A stretch of 64,000 nt of DNA from Mycobacterium sp. KBS0706 (GTDB lineage: Bacteria > Pseudomonadota > Alphaproteobacteria > DSM-16000 > Inquilinaceae). A model generated the notes under the pieces. That model made no database searches and was not told the DNA's origin. It saw only the letters and a program-made list of their open reading frames with translations. The first letter of the stretch is position 1. Every line of letters starts with the position of its first letter. Below are positions 24,936-32,756 of this stretch, in pieces. The position numbers were made by a program, and so were the translations under genes. The stretch covers positions 146,873 to 210,872 of the forward strand of contig NZ_VCCH02000002.1 of NCBI RefSeq assembly GCF_005938675.2, written 5' to 3'.

Positions 24936-26462
24936 GTGCTCGAGCTCGATGCGCTGAGCGTGGGCTTCGCCCCGGCGAAGCCCACCATCCTGCCCACCTC
25001 GTTCCGGATCGCGCCCGGCGAGCGCCTGCTGCTGTGCGGCGCCAACGGCTCCGGCAAATCGACGCTGCTGGCGGCGGCCGCCGGGGTGATCCCGAAGCTG
25101 TCCCGGCCGCCGCTCCTGGCCGGCTCCGTCCGTCTCGGCGGCGCCGAGCTGGGCGGCCTGCCGCGGACCGAGCTGTTCCGCCGCGTCGGCATCGTGTTCC
25201 AGAACCTCGATGATCAGCTCTGGGACCTCGGGGTCGAGGACCTGATCGCCTTTCCGCTCGAAAGCCGCGGCCTGCCAGGCCTGCGGGTGCGGGACCGGGT
25301 GCTGCAGCTGGTCTCGGCCCTGTCGCTCGAGGCGCTGCTCGGCCGCCGGGTGCTGACCCTGTCCGGCGGTGAGCGGCGCATGGTCGCCCTCGCCGCCGCG
25401 TTGGCGACGGGGCCGGAGCTGCTGGTGCTGGACGAGCCGACCACCGGCCTCGACCCGGCGGCGCGGCAGCGCTTGGCCACGCTGCTGGGCCGGCTGGGCG
25501 GAGACCTGCCGATGCTGCTGGCGGCGGAGCAGGATGCCAGCGCGCTGGCCTCGGTCGCCGATGCCGTGCTGCTGCAGAAGGACGGCGCAGCCGGCGCACC
25601 CCGGCCGATGGCCGAGGCCGCGGCCGACGACCCGCTGTGGCTCGATCACGGCCTGCTGCCGCTGCGGCGCAGGGCTGGCAGCCATCGCCGAGGCGCGGGT
25701 ATCGGCCGGCCCCTGATCGAGGCCACCGGGCTGGTCAGCCGGCTGCGCCGCAGCGACGGGCGGCCGGTGCTGGACGGCATCGATCTTACCGTCCGGGCCG
25801 GCGAGGTGGCCGGGTTGATCGGGCCGAACGGCACCGGCAAGACCACTCTGTTCCAGTCGATCCTGGACCTGTCGCCGCTGGCGGCCGGGCGCATCCTCCT
25901 GGGCGGCGAGGAGGCCGGCGGCTGGACCGTCGCCCGTCGTGCCCGTCGCATCGCCTATGTGCCGCAGAATGTCCGGCGCATCCTGTTCAACCTGACCGTG
26001 CTGGACGAGGCGGCCTTCGCCGTTACCGGCAATCCGCGTGGGCTCGGCGCCGCCGATGTCCACGCCAAGGCGCAGGCGGCGCTGATGCGCTTCGGCCTCG
26101 ACCGCCGGGCGGGGGACAGCCCCTTCGCCCTGTCGGCGCGCGAGCAGGCGGTGCTGGGCCTGGCCTGCGCCGCGGCGGCGGAGGCCGGGCTGGTGATCCT
26201 CGACGAGCCGCTGCTGGCGCGCGACCTCGCCGGCCGGGCGATGCTCGACCGCTTCCTCGATGATCTGCGCAGTCGCGGCGGAGCCGCCCTGCTGGTGTCG
26301 CACGACCTGGAGCTGGTCGACGACGTCGCCGACCGGCTGCTGATCATGGATGGCGGCAGGATCCGCCACGACGGGCCGCCGGAAGCGGGCTGGCGCTCCG
26401 CCGCCTTCGCCGCGCTGGGCTGGCCGGCGCCGCTGCCCGCGCCCACGGAGGCGGTGGCATGA
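24936..26462 (+). CDS. ECF transporter A-A' component, fused double ABC ATPase
   Basis: The 508-residue product (GTG start) contains two ABC domains. Domain 1: Walker A GANGSGKST (35-43), signature LSGGE (142-146), Walker B LLVLDEPTTGLD (163-174), but LLAAEQD where the switch histidine should be. Domain 2: Walker A GPNGTGKTT (296-304), signature degenerated to LSAREQ (399-404), Walker B LVILDEP (419-425) and a normal switch histidine in LLVSHDLEL. In the head-to-tail dimer this predicts one consensus and one degenerate ATP site. Its stop overlaps the T component start as ATGA. Confidence 0.93.
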   Translation: MLELDALSVGFAPAKPTILPTSFRIAPGERLLLCGANGSGKSTLLAAAAGVIPKLSRPPLLAGSVRLGGAELGGLPRTELFRRVGIVFQNLDDQLWDLGVEDLIAFPLESRGLPGLRVRDRVLQLVSALSLEALLGRRVLTLSGGERRMVALAAALATGPELLVLDEPTTGLDPAARQRLATLLGRLGGDLPMLLAAEQDASALASVADAVLLQKDGAAGAPRPMAEAAADDPLWLDHGLLPLRRRAGSHRRGAGIGRPLIEATGLVSRLRRSDGRPVLDGIDLTVRAGEVAGLIGPNGTGKTTLFQSILDLSPLAAGRILLGGEEAGGWTVARRARRIAYVPQNVRRILFNLTVLDEAAFAVTGNPRGLGAADVHAKAQAALMRFGLDRRAGDSPFALSAREQAVLGLACAAAAEAGLVILDEPLLARDLAGRAMLDRFLDDLRSRGGAALLVSHDLELVDDVADRLLIMDGGRIRHDGPPEAGWRSAAFAALGWPAPLPAPTEAVA

Positions 26463-27142
26463 ACCTGCTGCTGCGCCTGAACTTCTTCCTCAAGCTGCTG
26501 GCCGCCGCCGCGGTGACGACCGCCGCCTGGCTGGTGGCCACGCCCTTGCTGGCGCTGCTGCTGATGGCCGCCGTCCTGGCCGTGCTGCTGGCGCTGCGGC
26601 TGCCGGGCCTGCGCGGCTATCTGAAGGGCGCCGCGATCCTGTTCGCCCTGGTCTTCGCCACCTGGCTGCTCAATCTCTGGCTGCAGGGCGCGCCGCCGGC
26701 CGAGGCCGCGGCGACGGCGCTGCGCATGGCGGCGCGGCTGGTGGCGACGACCGGTGCCTTCTTCTTCGTCATGGAGACGTCGAGCCCCGGCTCGATCCTG
26801 GCCGCGGCCAGCGCGCTGCGCCTGCCGGCCATGGCGACGCTGGTGCTGGCCCTGATCTTCGGCCTGATCCCGATGCTGCGCGACGAGTTCGAGCGCATCG
26901 GCGAGGCCCAGCGCGCCCGCGGCATGGAGCTGGACGACGTGCCACTGTGGACCCGGCTGCGCTATGGCCTGGCCCGCGGCGTGCCGCTCCTGGTGCAGAG
27001 CATCCGCATGGCCCAGGCGATTGCCACCTCGTTGTCGGTCTACGGCTTCGACCCGGCGGTGCGGCGCACGAGCTGGCGCCGGGTCGGAGTGCTGGTGGAG
27101 GAGCGGCTGCCGGCCGCCGGGAATGGAGACCACAGGAATTGA
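26459..27142 (+). CDS. ecfT: ECF transporter T component (EcfT-like)
   Basis: The 227-residue membrane protein has several hydrophobic helices in the first 150 residues and the coupling-helix signature RARGM (in FERIGEAQRARGMELDD), by which T components dock on the ATPases. The second canonical A-R-G motif is not evident; SVYGF occupies the expected place. It overlaps the ATPase gene by ATGA and the phosphoribosyltransferase gene by TTGA, so all are translationally coupled. It links S-component movement to ATP hydrolysis in the inner membrane. Confidence 0.9.
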   Translation: MNLLLRLNFFLKLLAAAAVTTAAWLVATPLLALLLMAAVLAVLLALRLPGLRGYLKGAAILFALVFATWLLNLWLQGAPPAEAAATALRMAARLVATTGAFFFVMETSSPGSILAAASALRLPAMATLVLALIFGLIPMLRDEFERIGEAQRARGMELDDVPLWTRLRYGLARGVPLLVQSIRMAQAIATSLSVYGFDPAVRRTSWRRVGVLVEERLPAAGNGDHRN

Positions 27143-27756
27143 CGGAGCAGAGCAAGCCGACCTGGCGCGTCGATGTGGCGGGGCTGCCCGTCGATCTGCC
27201 GATCGTGCCGATCAAGCCGGATTTCGCCATCTCGCTGCTGATGGTGATCGACGCCGGCGTCGCCTTCGGCGCCCATATCGGCCGGGCCCTGGCGGAGCGG
27301 CTGGCGCCGCTGCAGCCGGATGTGGTGGTCGGCGCCGCCACGCTGGGCATCCCGGTCGCGATCGAGGTTAGCCGTTATCTCGGCCTCGACCGCTACGTCA
27401 TCCTGCAGAAGTCGCCAAAGATCCATCTCGGCGACGCGCTGGTGCAGAGCATCACCTCGATCACCTCGAAGGGCGAGCAGCGGCTGCTGCTCGACCGTGC
27501 CGCGGTGCCGCTGCTGGCCGGCAAGCGGGTCGTGGTGGTGGACGATGTGGTGGCGACCGGTTCCAGCCTGGCCGGGTCGCTGGCGCTGGTGCGCGCCGCG
27601 GGCGCCGAGGTGGCCGGCATCGGCGTGATCCTGACCGAGGCGCATGACTGGGAGCCGGTGCTGGGCGCCGACGCCGCCCTGGTCACGGCGCTCGGCCACA
27701 TCCCCCAGTTCCGCCCGGGGGCACAGGGCTGGGAACCGATCCCCGGCACGCTGTGA
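27139..27756 (+). CDS. phosphoribosyltransferase, adenine phosphoribosyltransferase-like
   Basis: The 205-residue enzyme has the PRPP-binding motif VVVVDDVVATGSSL at residues 131-144 and the upstream GAATLGIPVA and YVILQKSPK segments of type I phosphoribosyltransferases. It should transfer a base-like substrate onto PRPP in the cytoplasm. The start is TTG 27139, overlapping the EcfT stop as TTGA; CAGGAA precedes it. Coupling to an ECF importer suggests that the imported base is trapped as a nucleotide. Purine base is the obvious guess, but related PRT-like proteins can be regulatory. Confidence 0.88.
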   Translation: MTEQSKPTWRVDVAGLPVDLPIVPIKPDFAISLLMVIDAGVAFGAHIGRALAERLAPLQPDVVVGAATLGIPVAIEVSRYLGLDRYVILQKSPKIHLGDALVQSITSITSKGEQRLLLDRAAVPLLAGKRVVVVDDVVATGSSLAGSLALVRAAGAEVAGIGVILTEAHDWEPVLGADAALVTALGHIPQFRPGAQGWEPIPGTL

Positions 27757-27789
27757 GGACCGGCGTCAATCGGGTCTACCTGGCTCGGT

Positions 27790-28638
27790 TCAAGCCAAAT
27801 CGCCGCCGTCGATACCGATGACGTGGCCGCTGACATAGGAGGCGGCGTCGCTGGCCAGGAACAGGACGACGGCCGCGACCTCCTCCGGCGTGCCGGCGCG
27901 GCGCATCGGATAGGGCGCGACCAGCTGCTCGGTCGTTACCTGCCAGTCGCGCCGCACCCGCTCCAGCATCGGCGTCTCGATGGCGCCGGGGGCCAGCGCG
28001 TTGATCCGCACCTCGCGGCCGTATTCCTGGGCGGCTGCGCGCGTCATGTGGATCACCGCGGCCTTCGTGGCGCCATAGGCGACGATGTTCGGAAAGGCGT
28101 GGCGGCCGCCGATCGACGCCATGTTGATCATCGCGCCCCTGGCCCGCGCCAGATGCGGCAGCTCGTATTTCATCGACACGAAGACGCCGCGCAGGTTGGT
28201 CGCGACTTGGTCGTCGAATCCCGCGATGTCGGTGTCGGCGATCGGCGCCGGCGGCAGATCGATGCCGGCATTGTTGAAGGCGATGTCCAGCCGGCCCCAG
28301 CGCGCCACCGTTTCGGCGACAAAGCGCTCCATCTGTGCCGCGTCGCGGACATCGGCGCGGGTGTAGGCGACGTCGCCGCCCTCCCAGCGGAGACGTGCCT
28401 CGACCTCCTCGCCCAACGCCTCGCGCCGGCCGTTGAAGGCGACCTTGGCGCCGGCCCGGGCCAGCGCGGCCGCGGTGGTCGCGCCGATGCCCGAGGTGCC
28501 GCCGGTGACGATCGCGACCTTGCCGGCCAGCACGCCCGGCGTCTCGGCGGCCGATGCCGCGGCCGGAAGTGCTGCCCCGCCGGCGGCGATCGCACCGGCC
28601 AGGACGGTGCGACGCGGCAATGCTGTCGTCTCTTCCAT
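27790..28638 (-). CDS. SDR family oxidoreductase with a Tat-type signal peptide
   Basis: The 282-residue product has a twin-arginine stretch PRRTVLAGAIAAGGAALPAA at its N-terminus, ending near ASAAE, before a complete classical SDR domain: TGGTSGIGATTA, NNAG in IAFNNAGIDLP, catalytic Ser in MASIGGRHAFP, YGATK and a C-terminal GIDGGDLA. A secreted NAD(P)-dependent SDR is unusual because the cofactor is scarce in the periplasm. Either the cofactor is prebound before Tat export or the protein stays cytoplasmic. It is divergent from a LysR gene, which probably regulates it. Confidence 0.9.
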   Translation of the reverse strand: MEETTALPRRTVLAGAIAAGGAALPAAASAAETPGVLAGKVAIVTGGTSGIGATTAAALARAGAKVAFNGRREALGEEVEARLRWEGGDVAYTRADVRDAAQMERFVAETVARWGRLDIAFNNAGIDLPPAPIADTDIAGFDDQVATNLRGVFVSMKYELPHLARARGAMINMASIGGRHAFPNIVAYGATKAAVIHMTRAAAQEYGREVRINALAPGAIETPMLERVRRDWQVTTEQLVAPYPMRRAGTPEEVAAVVLFLASDAASYVSGHVIGIDGGDLA

Positions 28639-28706
28639 GGTCGCCTCCTGCTGGTTGTGCGGGAGAGTCTACCGGCTGCGATTGCCTTGAAAAATCGGCA
28701 CTGTCT

Positions 28707-28744
28707 TTCTGAGCTTTTAAGTTTCGATTTATAATCAGCGCATG
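28707..28744 (+). promoter_or_regulatory. promoter of the LysR gene with possible leaderless start
   Basis: A perfect TATAAT at 28730-28735 lies only six bases before the LysR ATG (28742), with a weak TTCTGA at 28707-28712 as -35. Transcription would begin about at the A of the start codon. No Shine-Dalgarno-like sequence is present between the two, so the mRNA may be leaderless. The remainder of the 103-bp divergent region is AT-rich. Confidence 0.45.
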
Positions 28745-29650
28745 ACCGCGCCCGACCCCTTCACCGGCCTGTCCGCCTTCCTCGCCGTGGCCGAGGCCGG
28801 CGGCTTCACCGGGGCGGCGGCCCGGCTCGGCGTGTCGCCGGCAGCGGTCAGTCAGGCGGTGAAGGCACTGGAGAGCCGGCTGGGGACGCTGCTCTTCGTC
28901 CGCACCACGCGCCGGGTCGGGCTGACCGAGGCCGGCGCCGCCCTGTTGGCGCGGGTCGGGCCGGCGACGATGGAGATCGCCTCGGCGATCGAGGCTGCAG
29001 GCGAGATGGCATCGGTGCCGACCGGCCTGCTGCGCCTGACCGTGCCGCGCATGGCGGTGCCGCTGGTGGTCGAGCCGGTGGTGGCGGCGCTGCGCCGCAG
29101 CCATCCCAGGATCGCGGTCGAGATCGCGGTCGACGACGCCACGGTCGACCTGACCGCGCGCGGCTACGACGCCGGCATCCGGATCGGCGAATATGTCGAG
29201 CGCGACATGGTGGCGGTGCGGCTGACCCGCGACATCGCCTGGTCGGTGGTCGGCAGCCCGGCCTATCTCGACGCCCGCGGCCGGCCGGAGCGGCCGGAGG
29301 ACCTGACCCGGCACGAGGCGATCCGCTACCGCTTTCCGGCCTCCGGCGCGATCTATCGCTGGGAGTTCGAGCGCGACGGCCGTGCCCTCACGGTCGATCC
29401 GCCGGGCAGCCTGATCGTCAATGATGGCGATCTGCTGCTCGCCTTCGCCCGGGCCGGGCTCGGCCTCGCCTATGTCGCCGATATCGCGGTCGCGGCGGAG
29501 CTCGCCTCGGGGGCGCTGGAGCCGGTGCTGCAGCCCTTCCTGCCGCGCACGCCCGGCCTGTTCCTGTACTTCCCGCGCCGGGCCCAGGACCAGCCGAAGC
29601 TGCGCGCCTTCATCGATGTGGCGCGGGCGGAGCTGCGACCGGGGCGCTGA
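28742..29650 (+). CDS. LysR family regulator
   Basis: The 302-residue product has the LysR HTH at residues 9-45 (FLAVAEAGGFTGAAARLGVSPAAVSQAVKALE by position) and a standard effector-binding domain. It resembles the large group of LysR proteins that regulate divergent dehydrogenase genes, and here the divergent neighbour is the Tat-signal SDR at 27790-28638. It has no ribosome-binding site and may be translated from a leaderless transcript. Confidence 0.93.
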   Translation: MTAPDPFTGLSAFLAVAEAGGFTGAAARLGVSPAAVSQAVKALESRLGTLLFVRTTRRVGLTEAGAALLARVGPATMEIASAIEAAGEMASVPTGLLRLTVPRMAVPLVVEPVVAALRRSHPRIAVEIAVDDATVDLTARGYDAGIRIGEYVERDMVAVRLTRDIAWSVVGSPAYLDARGRPERPEDLTRHEAIRYRFPASGAIYRWEFERDGRALTVDPPGSLIVNDGDLLLAFARAGLGLAYVADIAVAAELASGALEPVLQPFLPRTPGLFLYFPRRAQDQPKLRAFIDVARAELRPGR

Positions 29651-29945
29651 CGCGATGCCGGCTCTGCCGCTTCGCTTCGTGATCTCGTTCCGCATCCGGG
29701 CCGAATTGTCGTGAATAGTTTGGATTTTCCATTGTTTTTTCTGCGGCTGCGACCTTATTGCCGTTGAGGTATCCGAGTAGATCTTCTATCGCCGATGAGA
29801 CTATGCTTGGTACCTCTGTCGGATCATTGTCGATTATTTTAACGAAAATCACGTCGATCGCACGCGGTCGGCGGAGGCCGGTGCTCACCGGTCCAAGGGG
29901 AGGACGCGTTCCGGTTTCCGCTGCCAAAGGACCCTTGGTTCCGCG
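29651..29945. other. AT-rich intergenic stretch with a weak reading frame
   Basis: This 295-bp gap between the LysR and response-regulator genes is clearly AT-richer than its surroundings between 29700 and 29870. On the minus strand a frame from GTG 29852 to a stop at 29610 would encode 80 residues starting VIFVKIIDNDPTEVPSIVSS, with natural-looking composition but no ribosome-binding site and overlap with the LysR 3' end. It could be a gene remnant. The response-regulator promoter should also lie here; I see no convincing -35/-10 pair. Confidence 0.3.
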
Positions 29946-30674
29946 ATGAACGAGCCTCTCCGCACCGACCGCGTGCTGGTGGTCGAAGACGATCCCGGCA
30001 CCCGCTCCCTGATCGTGCGCATCCTGCGCGAGAACGGGCTGCGCGCCACCGGCGTCGGCGACGGCCGCGAGATGTGGGAGTCGATCGAGACGGCGCCGGT
30101 CGACCTGCTGATCCTCGACGTCATGCTGCCGGGCACCGACGGGCTCGACCTGTGCCGCGCCTTCCGGGCCCGGAGCCCGGTGCCGGTCATCATGGTCAGC
30201 GCCCGTGGCGAGGAGATGGACCGGGTGGTCGGGCTCGAGGTCGGGGCCGATGACTACATCAGCAAGCCCTTCGGCCGGCGCGAGCTGCTGGCGCGGGTGC
30301 GCGCGGCGCTGCGCCGGGGCGCGGCGCTGGAGCCGTTCCCCGGCCGTGCCGCCCGCGAGGTTCTGCGCTTCGCCGGCTGGGTGCTCGACCGGCGCCGGCG
30401 CCGGCTGACCGATCCCGGCGGGGCCGAGGTCGAGCTGTCCGGGGCCGAGCACGACCTGCTGGTCAGCTTCCTGGAGCATCCGCAGCGCGTGATCGGTCGC
30501 GAACGCCTGCTGGAGCTGTCGCGCTCGCGCCTCGGCAGCCCGTCCGACCGCAGCGTCGACGTGCTGGTCAGCCGGCTGCGCCGCAAGCTCGGCGCCGGCG
30601 GGATGGAGGGAGCGCTGATCCGCACCATCCGCGGCGTCGGCTACATCTTCACGGCGGATGTCGAGCAGCGGTGA
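29946..30674 (+). CDS. OmpR/PhoB family response regulator
   Basis: The 242-residue protein has a receiver domain (phosphoacceptor Asp58 in LLILDVMLPG, acidic pair Asp15-Asp16, and Lys in YISKPF) and a C-terminal winged helix (EHDLLVSFLEHPQRVIGRERLLELS and VDVLVSRLRRKLG). It is coupled to the histidine kinase gene by a GTGA overlap and so forms a two-component pair. The signal is unknown. The carbonic anhydrase and SulP genes downstream on the same strand are candidate targets, by position only. Confidence 0.96.
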   Translation: MNEPLRTDRVLVVEDDPGTRSLIVRILRENGLRATGVGDGREMWESIETAPVDLLILDVMLPGTDGLDLCRAFRARSPVPVIMVSARGEEMDRVVGLEVGADDYISKPFGRRELLARVRAALRRGAALEPFPGRAAREVLRFAGWVLDRRRRRLTDPGGAEVELSGAEHDLLVSFLEHPQRVIGRERLLELSRSRLGSPSDRSVDVLVSRLRRKLGAGGMEGALIRTIRGVGYIFTADVEQR

Positions 30675-31987
30675 TCCGCCGATTCGTCTGCCCGCGCGGC
30701 CTGCTCGGCCGCCTGACCCTGCTCGTCCTCTCCGCCGTGCTGCTGCAATTCGTCGGCAGCGCGGTGCTGCAGGAACTGGCCGAGCGCTACAAGGCGGGCA
30801 ACGTCCATGCCGATCATCTGGCCGAGCGGCTCGCCATCGGCGAGCGGGCGCTGTCCAGCGTGCCGCCCGATCAGCGGCCGCGGCTGGCGCAGGCGCTGTC
30901 CACCGCCGACCTCGCCCTGAGCTGGTCGCAGCACCCGGGGGCAACCGAGGGCGCCGCCGCGTCGCCCTGGCTGCGCGACCTGGAGGCGCGGCTGCAGAAG
31001 CGGGATCTGGCCGGGCGCGGCCTGACCCTGGACCGGGGCGGCGGGGAAGGGGAGCCGCACCGCGTCCGCGGCGAGCTGCGCCTGGCCGACGGCTCCGTCC
31101 TCGGCTTCGACGTCACCCGGCTGCAGCACGGCCTGCCCGACATCCTGCGCAGCCTGCTGTCCACCGCGCTGCTGGCCAGCTGCCTGCTGATCGCGGCGCC
31201 GCTGCTGGTCCGCGCCCTCGGGGCCCCGCTGCGCCAGCTGGTGCGGGCGGCGGATGCGATCGGCCGCGGCCGGCCGGTCCCGGTCGCCGTGGAAGGGCCG
31301 ATGGAGGTGCGGCGGCTGGCGCGGGCGCTCAACGCCATGCAGGACCGGCTGGCCCGGCTGATCGCCGACCAGACCCAGGCCCTGGCCGCCGTGTCGCACG
31401 ACCTGCGCACGCCGATCGGCCGGCTGCGCCTGCGCACCGACCTGCTCGATGATCGATCGCTTCAGGCCGAGCTGCAGGCCGATCTCGACGAGATGGAGCA
31501 GATGGTCGGCTCGGTGCTGGCCTATCTCAAGGGCGACACCGACCCCGAGCCGCCGCGGGCGGTCGACCTCGTGGCGCTGCTGACCACGCTGGTCGACGCC
31601 GCGGCCGATGCCGGGCAGGACGTCGTCTATCGGGGGCCGGAGCGGGCCGTCCTCCACGCCCGGCCGCTGGGGCTGAAACGCGCCTTCGCCAACCTGATCG
31701 ACAATGCGATCGCCTATGGCGGCTCGGCGCGGGTCGTGTTGCATTGCAGCGAAACCGATATGGCGATCGCCGTCTCGGATGACGGGCCCGGCATCCCGGA
31801 GGCCGAGCTGGGGCGGGTGCTGGAGCCGTTCCAGCGCATCGAAGGATCGCGCAACCGCACCACCGGCGGTGTCGGGCTCGGCCTGGCCATTACCCTTCAG
31901 GCGGTGGAGCGCGAGGGCGGGCGGCTGTCGCTGAACAACCGGCCGGGCGGCGGGCTGACCGCGGAGGTGACCCTGCCAAGGCGCTGA
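30671..31987 (+). CDS. sensor histidine kinase, EnvZ-like architecture
   Basis: The 438-residue membrane kinase starts at GTG 30671. Domains in order: membrane segment at about 14-34, periplasmic sensor domain of about 125 residues, second membrane segment at about 161-181, HAMP linker, dimerisation/phosphoacceptor helix with His243 in VSHDLRTPIG, N box FANLIDNAIAYG, G1 DDGPGIP and G2 GGVGLGLAI. All catalytic motifs are present. It phosphorylates the response regulator encoded by the overlapping upstream gene. Confidence 0.96.
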   Translation: MIRRFVCPRGLLGRLTLLVLSAVLLQFVGSAVLQELAERYKAGNVHADHLAERLAIGERALSSVPPDQRPRLAQALSTADLALSWSQHPGATEGAAASPWLRDLEARLQKRDLAGRGLTLDRGGGEGEPHRVRGELRLADGSVLGFDVTRLQHGLPDILRSLLSTALLASCLLIAAPLLVRALGAPLRQLVRAADAIGRGRPVPVAVEGPMEVRRLARALNAMQDRLARLIADQTQALAAVSHDLRTPIGRLRLRTDLLDDRSLQAELQADLDEMEQMVGSVLAYLKGDTDPEPPRAVDLVALLTTLVDAAADAGQDVVYRGPERAVLHARPLGLKRAFANLIDNAIAYGGSARVVLHCSETDMAIAVSDDGPGIPEAELGRVLEPFQRIEGSRNRTTGGVGLGLAITLQAVEREGGRLSLNNRPGGGLTAEVTLPRR

Positions 31988-32006
31988 AACACTTTGTCAC
32001 GAACCA

Positions 32007-32067
32007 TTCGCACATGCGAAAAACAGGAATCCCATCCTCTCAGTGCACGACCCTCGCTCATGCACTG
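32007..32067. promoter_or_regulatory. two dyads in the leader of the carbonic anhydrase gene
   Basis: TTCGCA-CA-TGCGAA occupies 32007-32020, and CAGTGCA (32041-32047) pairs with TGCACTG (32061-32067), the latter abutting the GGAGG ribosome-binding site at 32067-32071. The first could be an operator; the second could form a stem-loop that partly hides the ribosome-binding site of the carbonic anhydrase mRNA. Both lie within the 90-bp gap after the kinase gene. Confidence 0.3.
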
Positions 32068-32077
32068 GAGGCCAAGG

Positions 32078-32752
32078 ATGGACGACCTCTTCCTCGGGAT
32101 GGCGCGGTTCCGCGCCGAAATCTTCCCGCAGCAGCAGCCGCTCTACCAGAAGCTCGCGACCGACGGCCAGCAGCCCCAGGCGCTGGTGATCTCCTGCGCC
32201 GATTCCCGGGTGGTGCCGGAGCTGATCACCCAGAGCGGCCCGGGCCAGATCTTCTGCTGCCGCAACGCCGGCAACATCGTGCCGCCCTTCTCCCAGGCCA
32301 ATGGCGGCGTGTCCTCGGCGATCGAATACGCGGTGGTGGCGCTCGGCGTCCGCGACATCGTGGTCTGCGGCCATTCCGACTGCGGTGCGATGAAGGGGCT
32401 GCTGCACCCCGAGGCGCTGCAGGACATGCCGAACGTCGCCGCCTGGCTGCGCCACAGCCACGCCGCCCACCGGGTGGTGTGCGAGGCCTATCCGCCGGGC
32501 CGCGACGAGCGCGAGACGCTGCGCGCGCTGGCGCTGGAGAATGTGGTGGCGCAGCTGAACCATCTGCGCACCCATCCCTCGGTTGCGGCCAAGGTCGCGC
32601 GCGGCCAGCTGCGCCTGCACGGCTGGTTCTTCGAGCTCGAGACCGGCGACATCCTGGCCTATGACGGCGCCGCCGGCCGCTTCGGCCGGATCGACGACGC
32701 CGGCAGCCTGCCGGTGGCGCTGCCGCCGATGCCGCGCCTGGCGGCGGAGTAG
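32078..32752 (+). CDS. beta-class carbonic anhydrase
   Basis: The 224-residue enzyme has the full zinc site of beta carbonic anhydrases: Cys40 in VISCADSR, Asp42/Arg44 dyad, His99 and Cys102 in CGHSDCGAMKG. It interconverts CO2 and bicarbonate in the cytoplasm. The ATG has GGAGG at six bases. Five bases after its stop begins a SulP transporter gene, a well-known pairing for bicarbonate uptake. Length and motifs are complete. Confidence 0.96.
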   Translation: MDDLFLGMARFRAEIFPQQQPLYQKLATDGQQPQALVISCADSRVVPELITQSGPGQIFCCRNAGNIVPPFSQANGGVSSAIEYAVVALGVRDIVVCGHSDCGAMKGLLHPEALQDMPNVAAWLRHSHAAHRVVCEAYPPGRDERETLRALALENVVAQLNHLRTHPSVAAKVARGQLRLHGWFFELETGDILAYDGAAGRFGRIDDAGSLPVALPPMPRLAAE

Positions 32753-32756
32753 GGGC

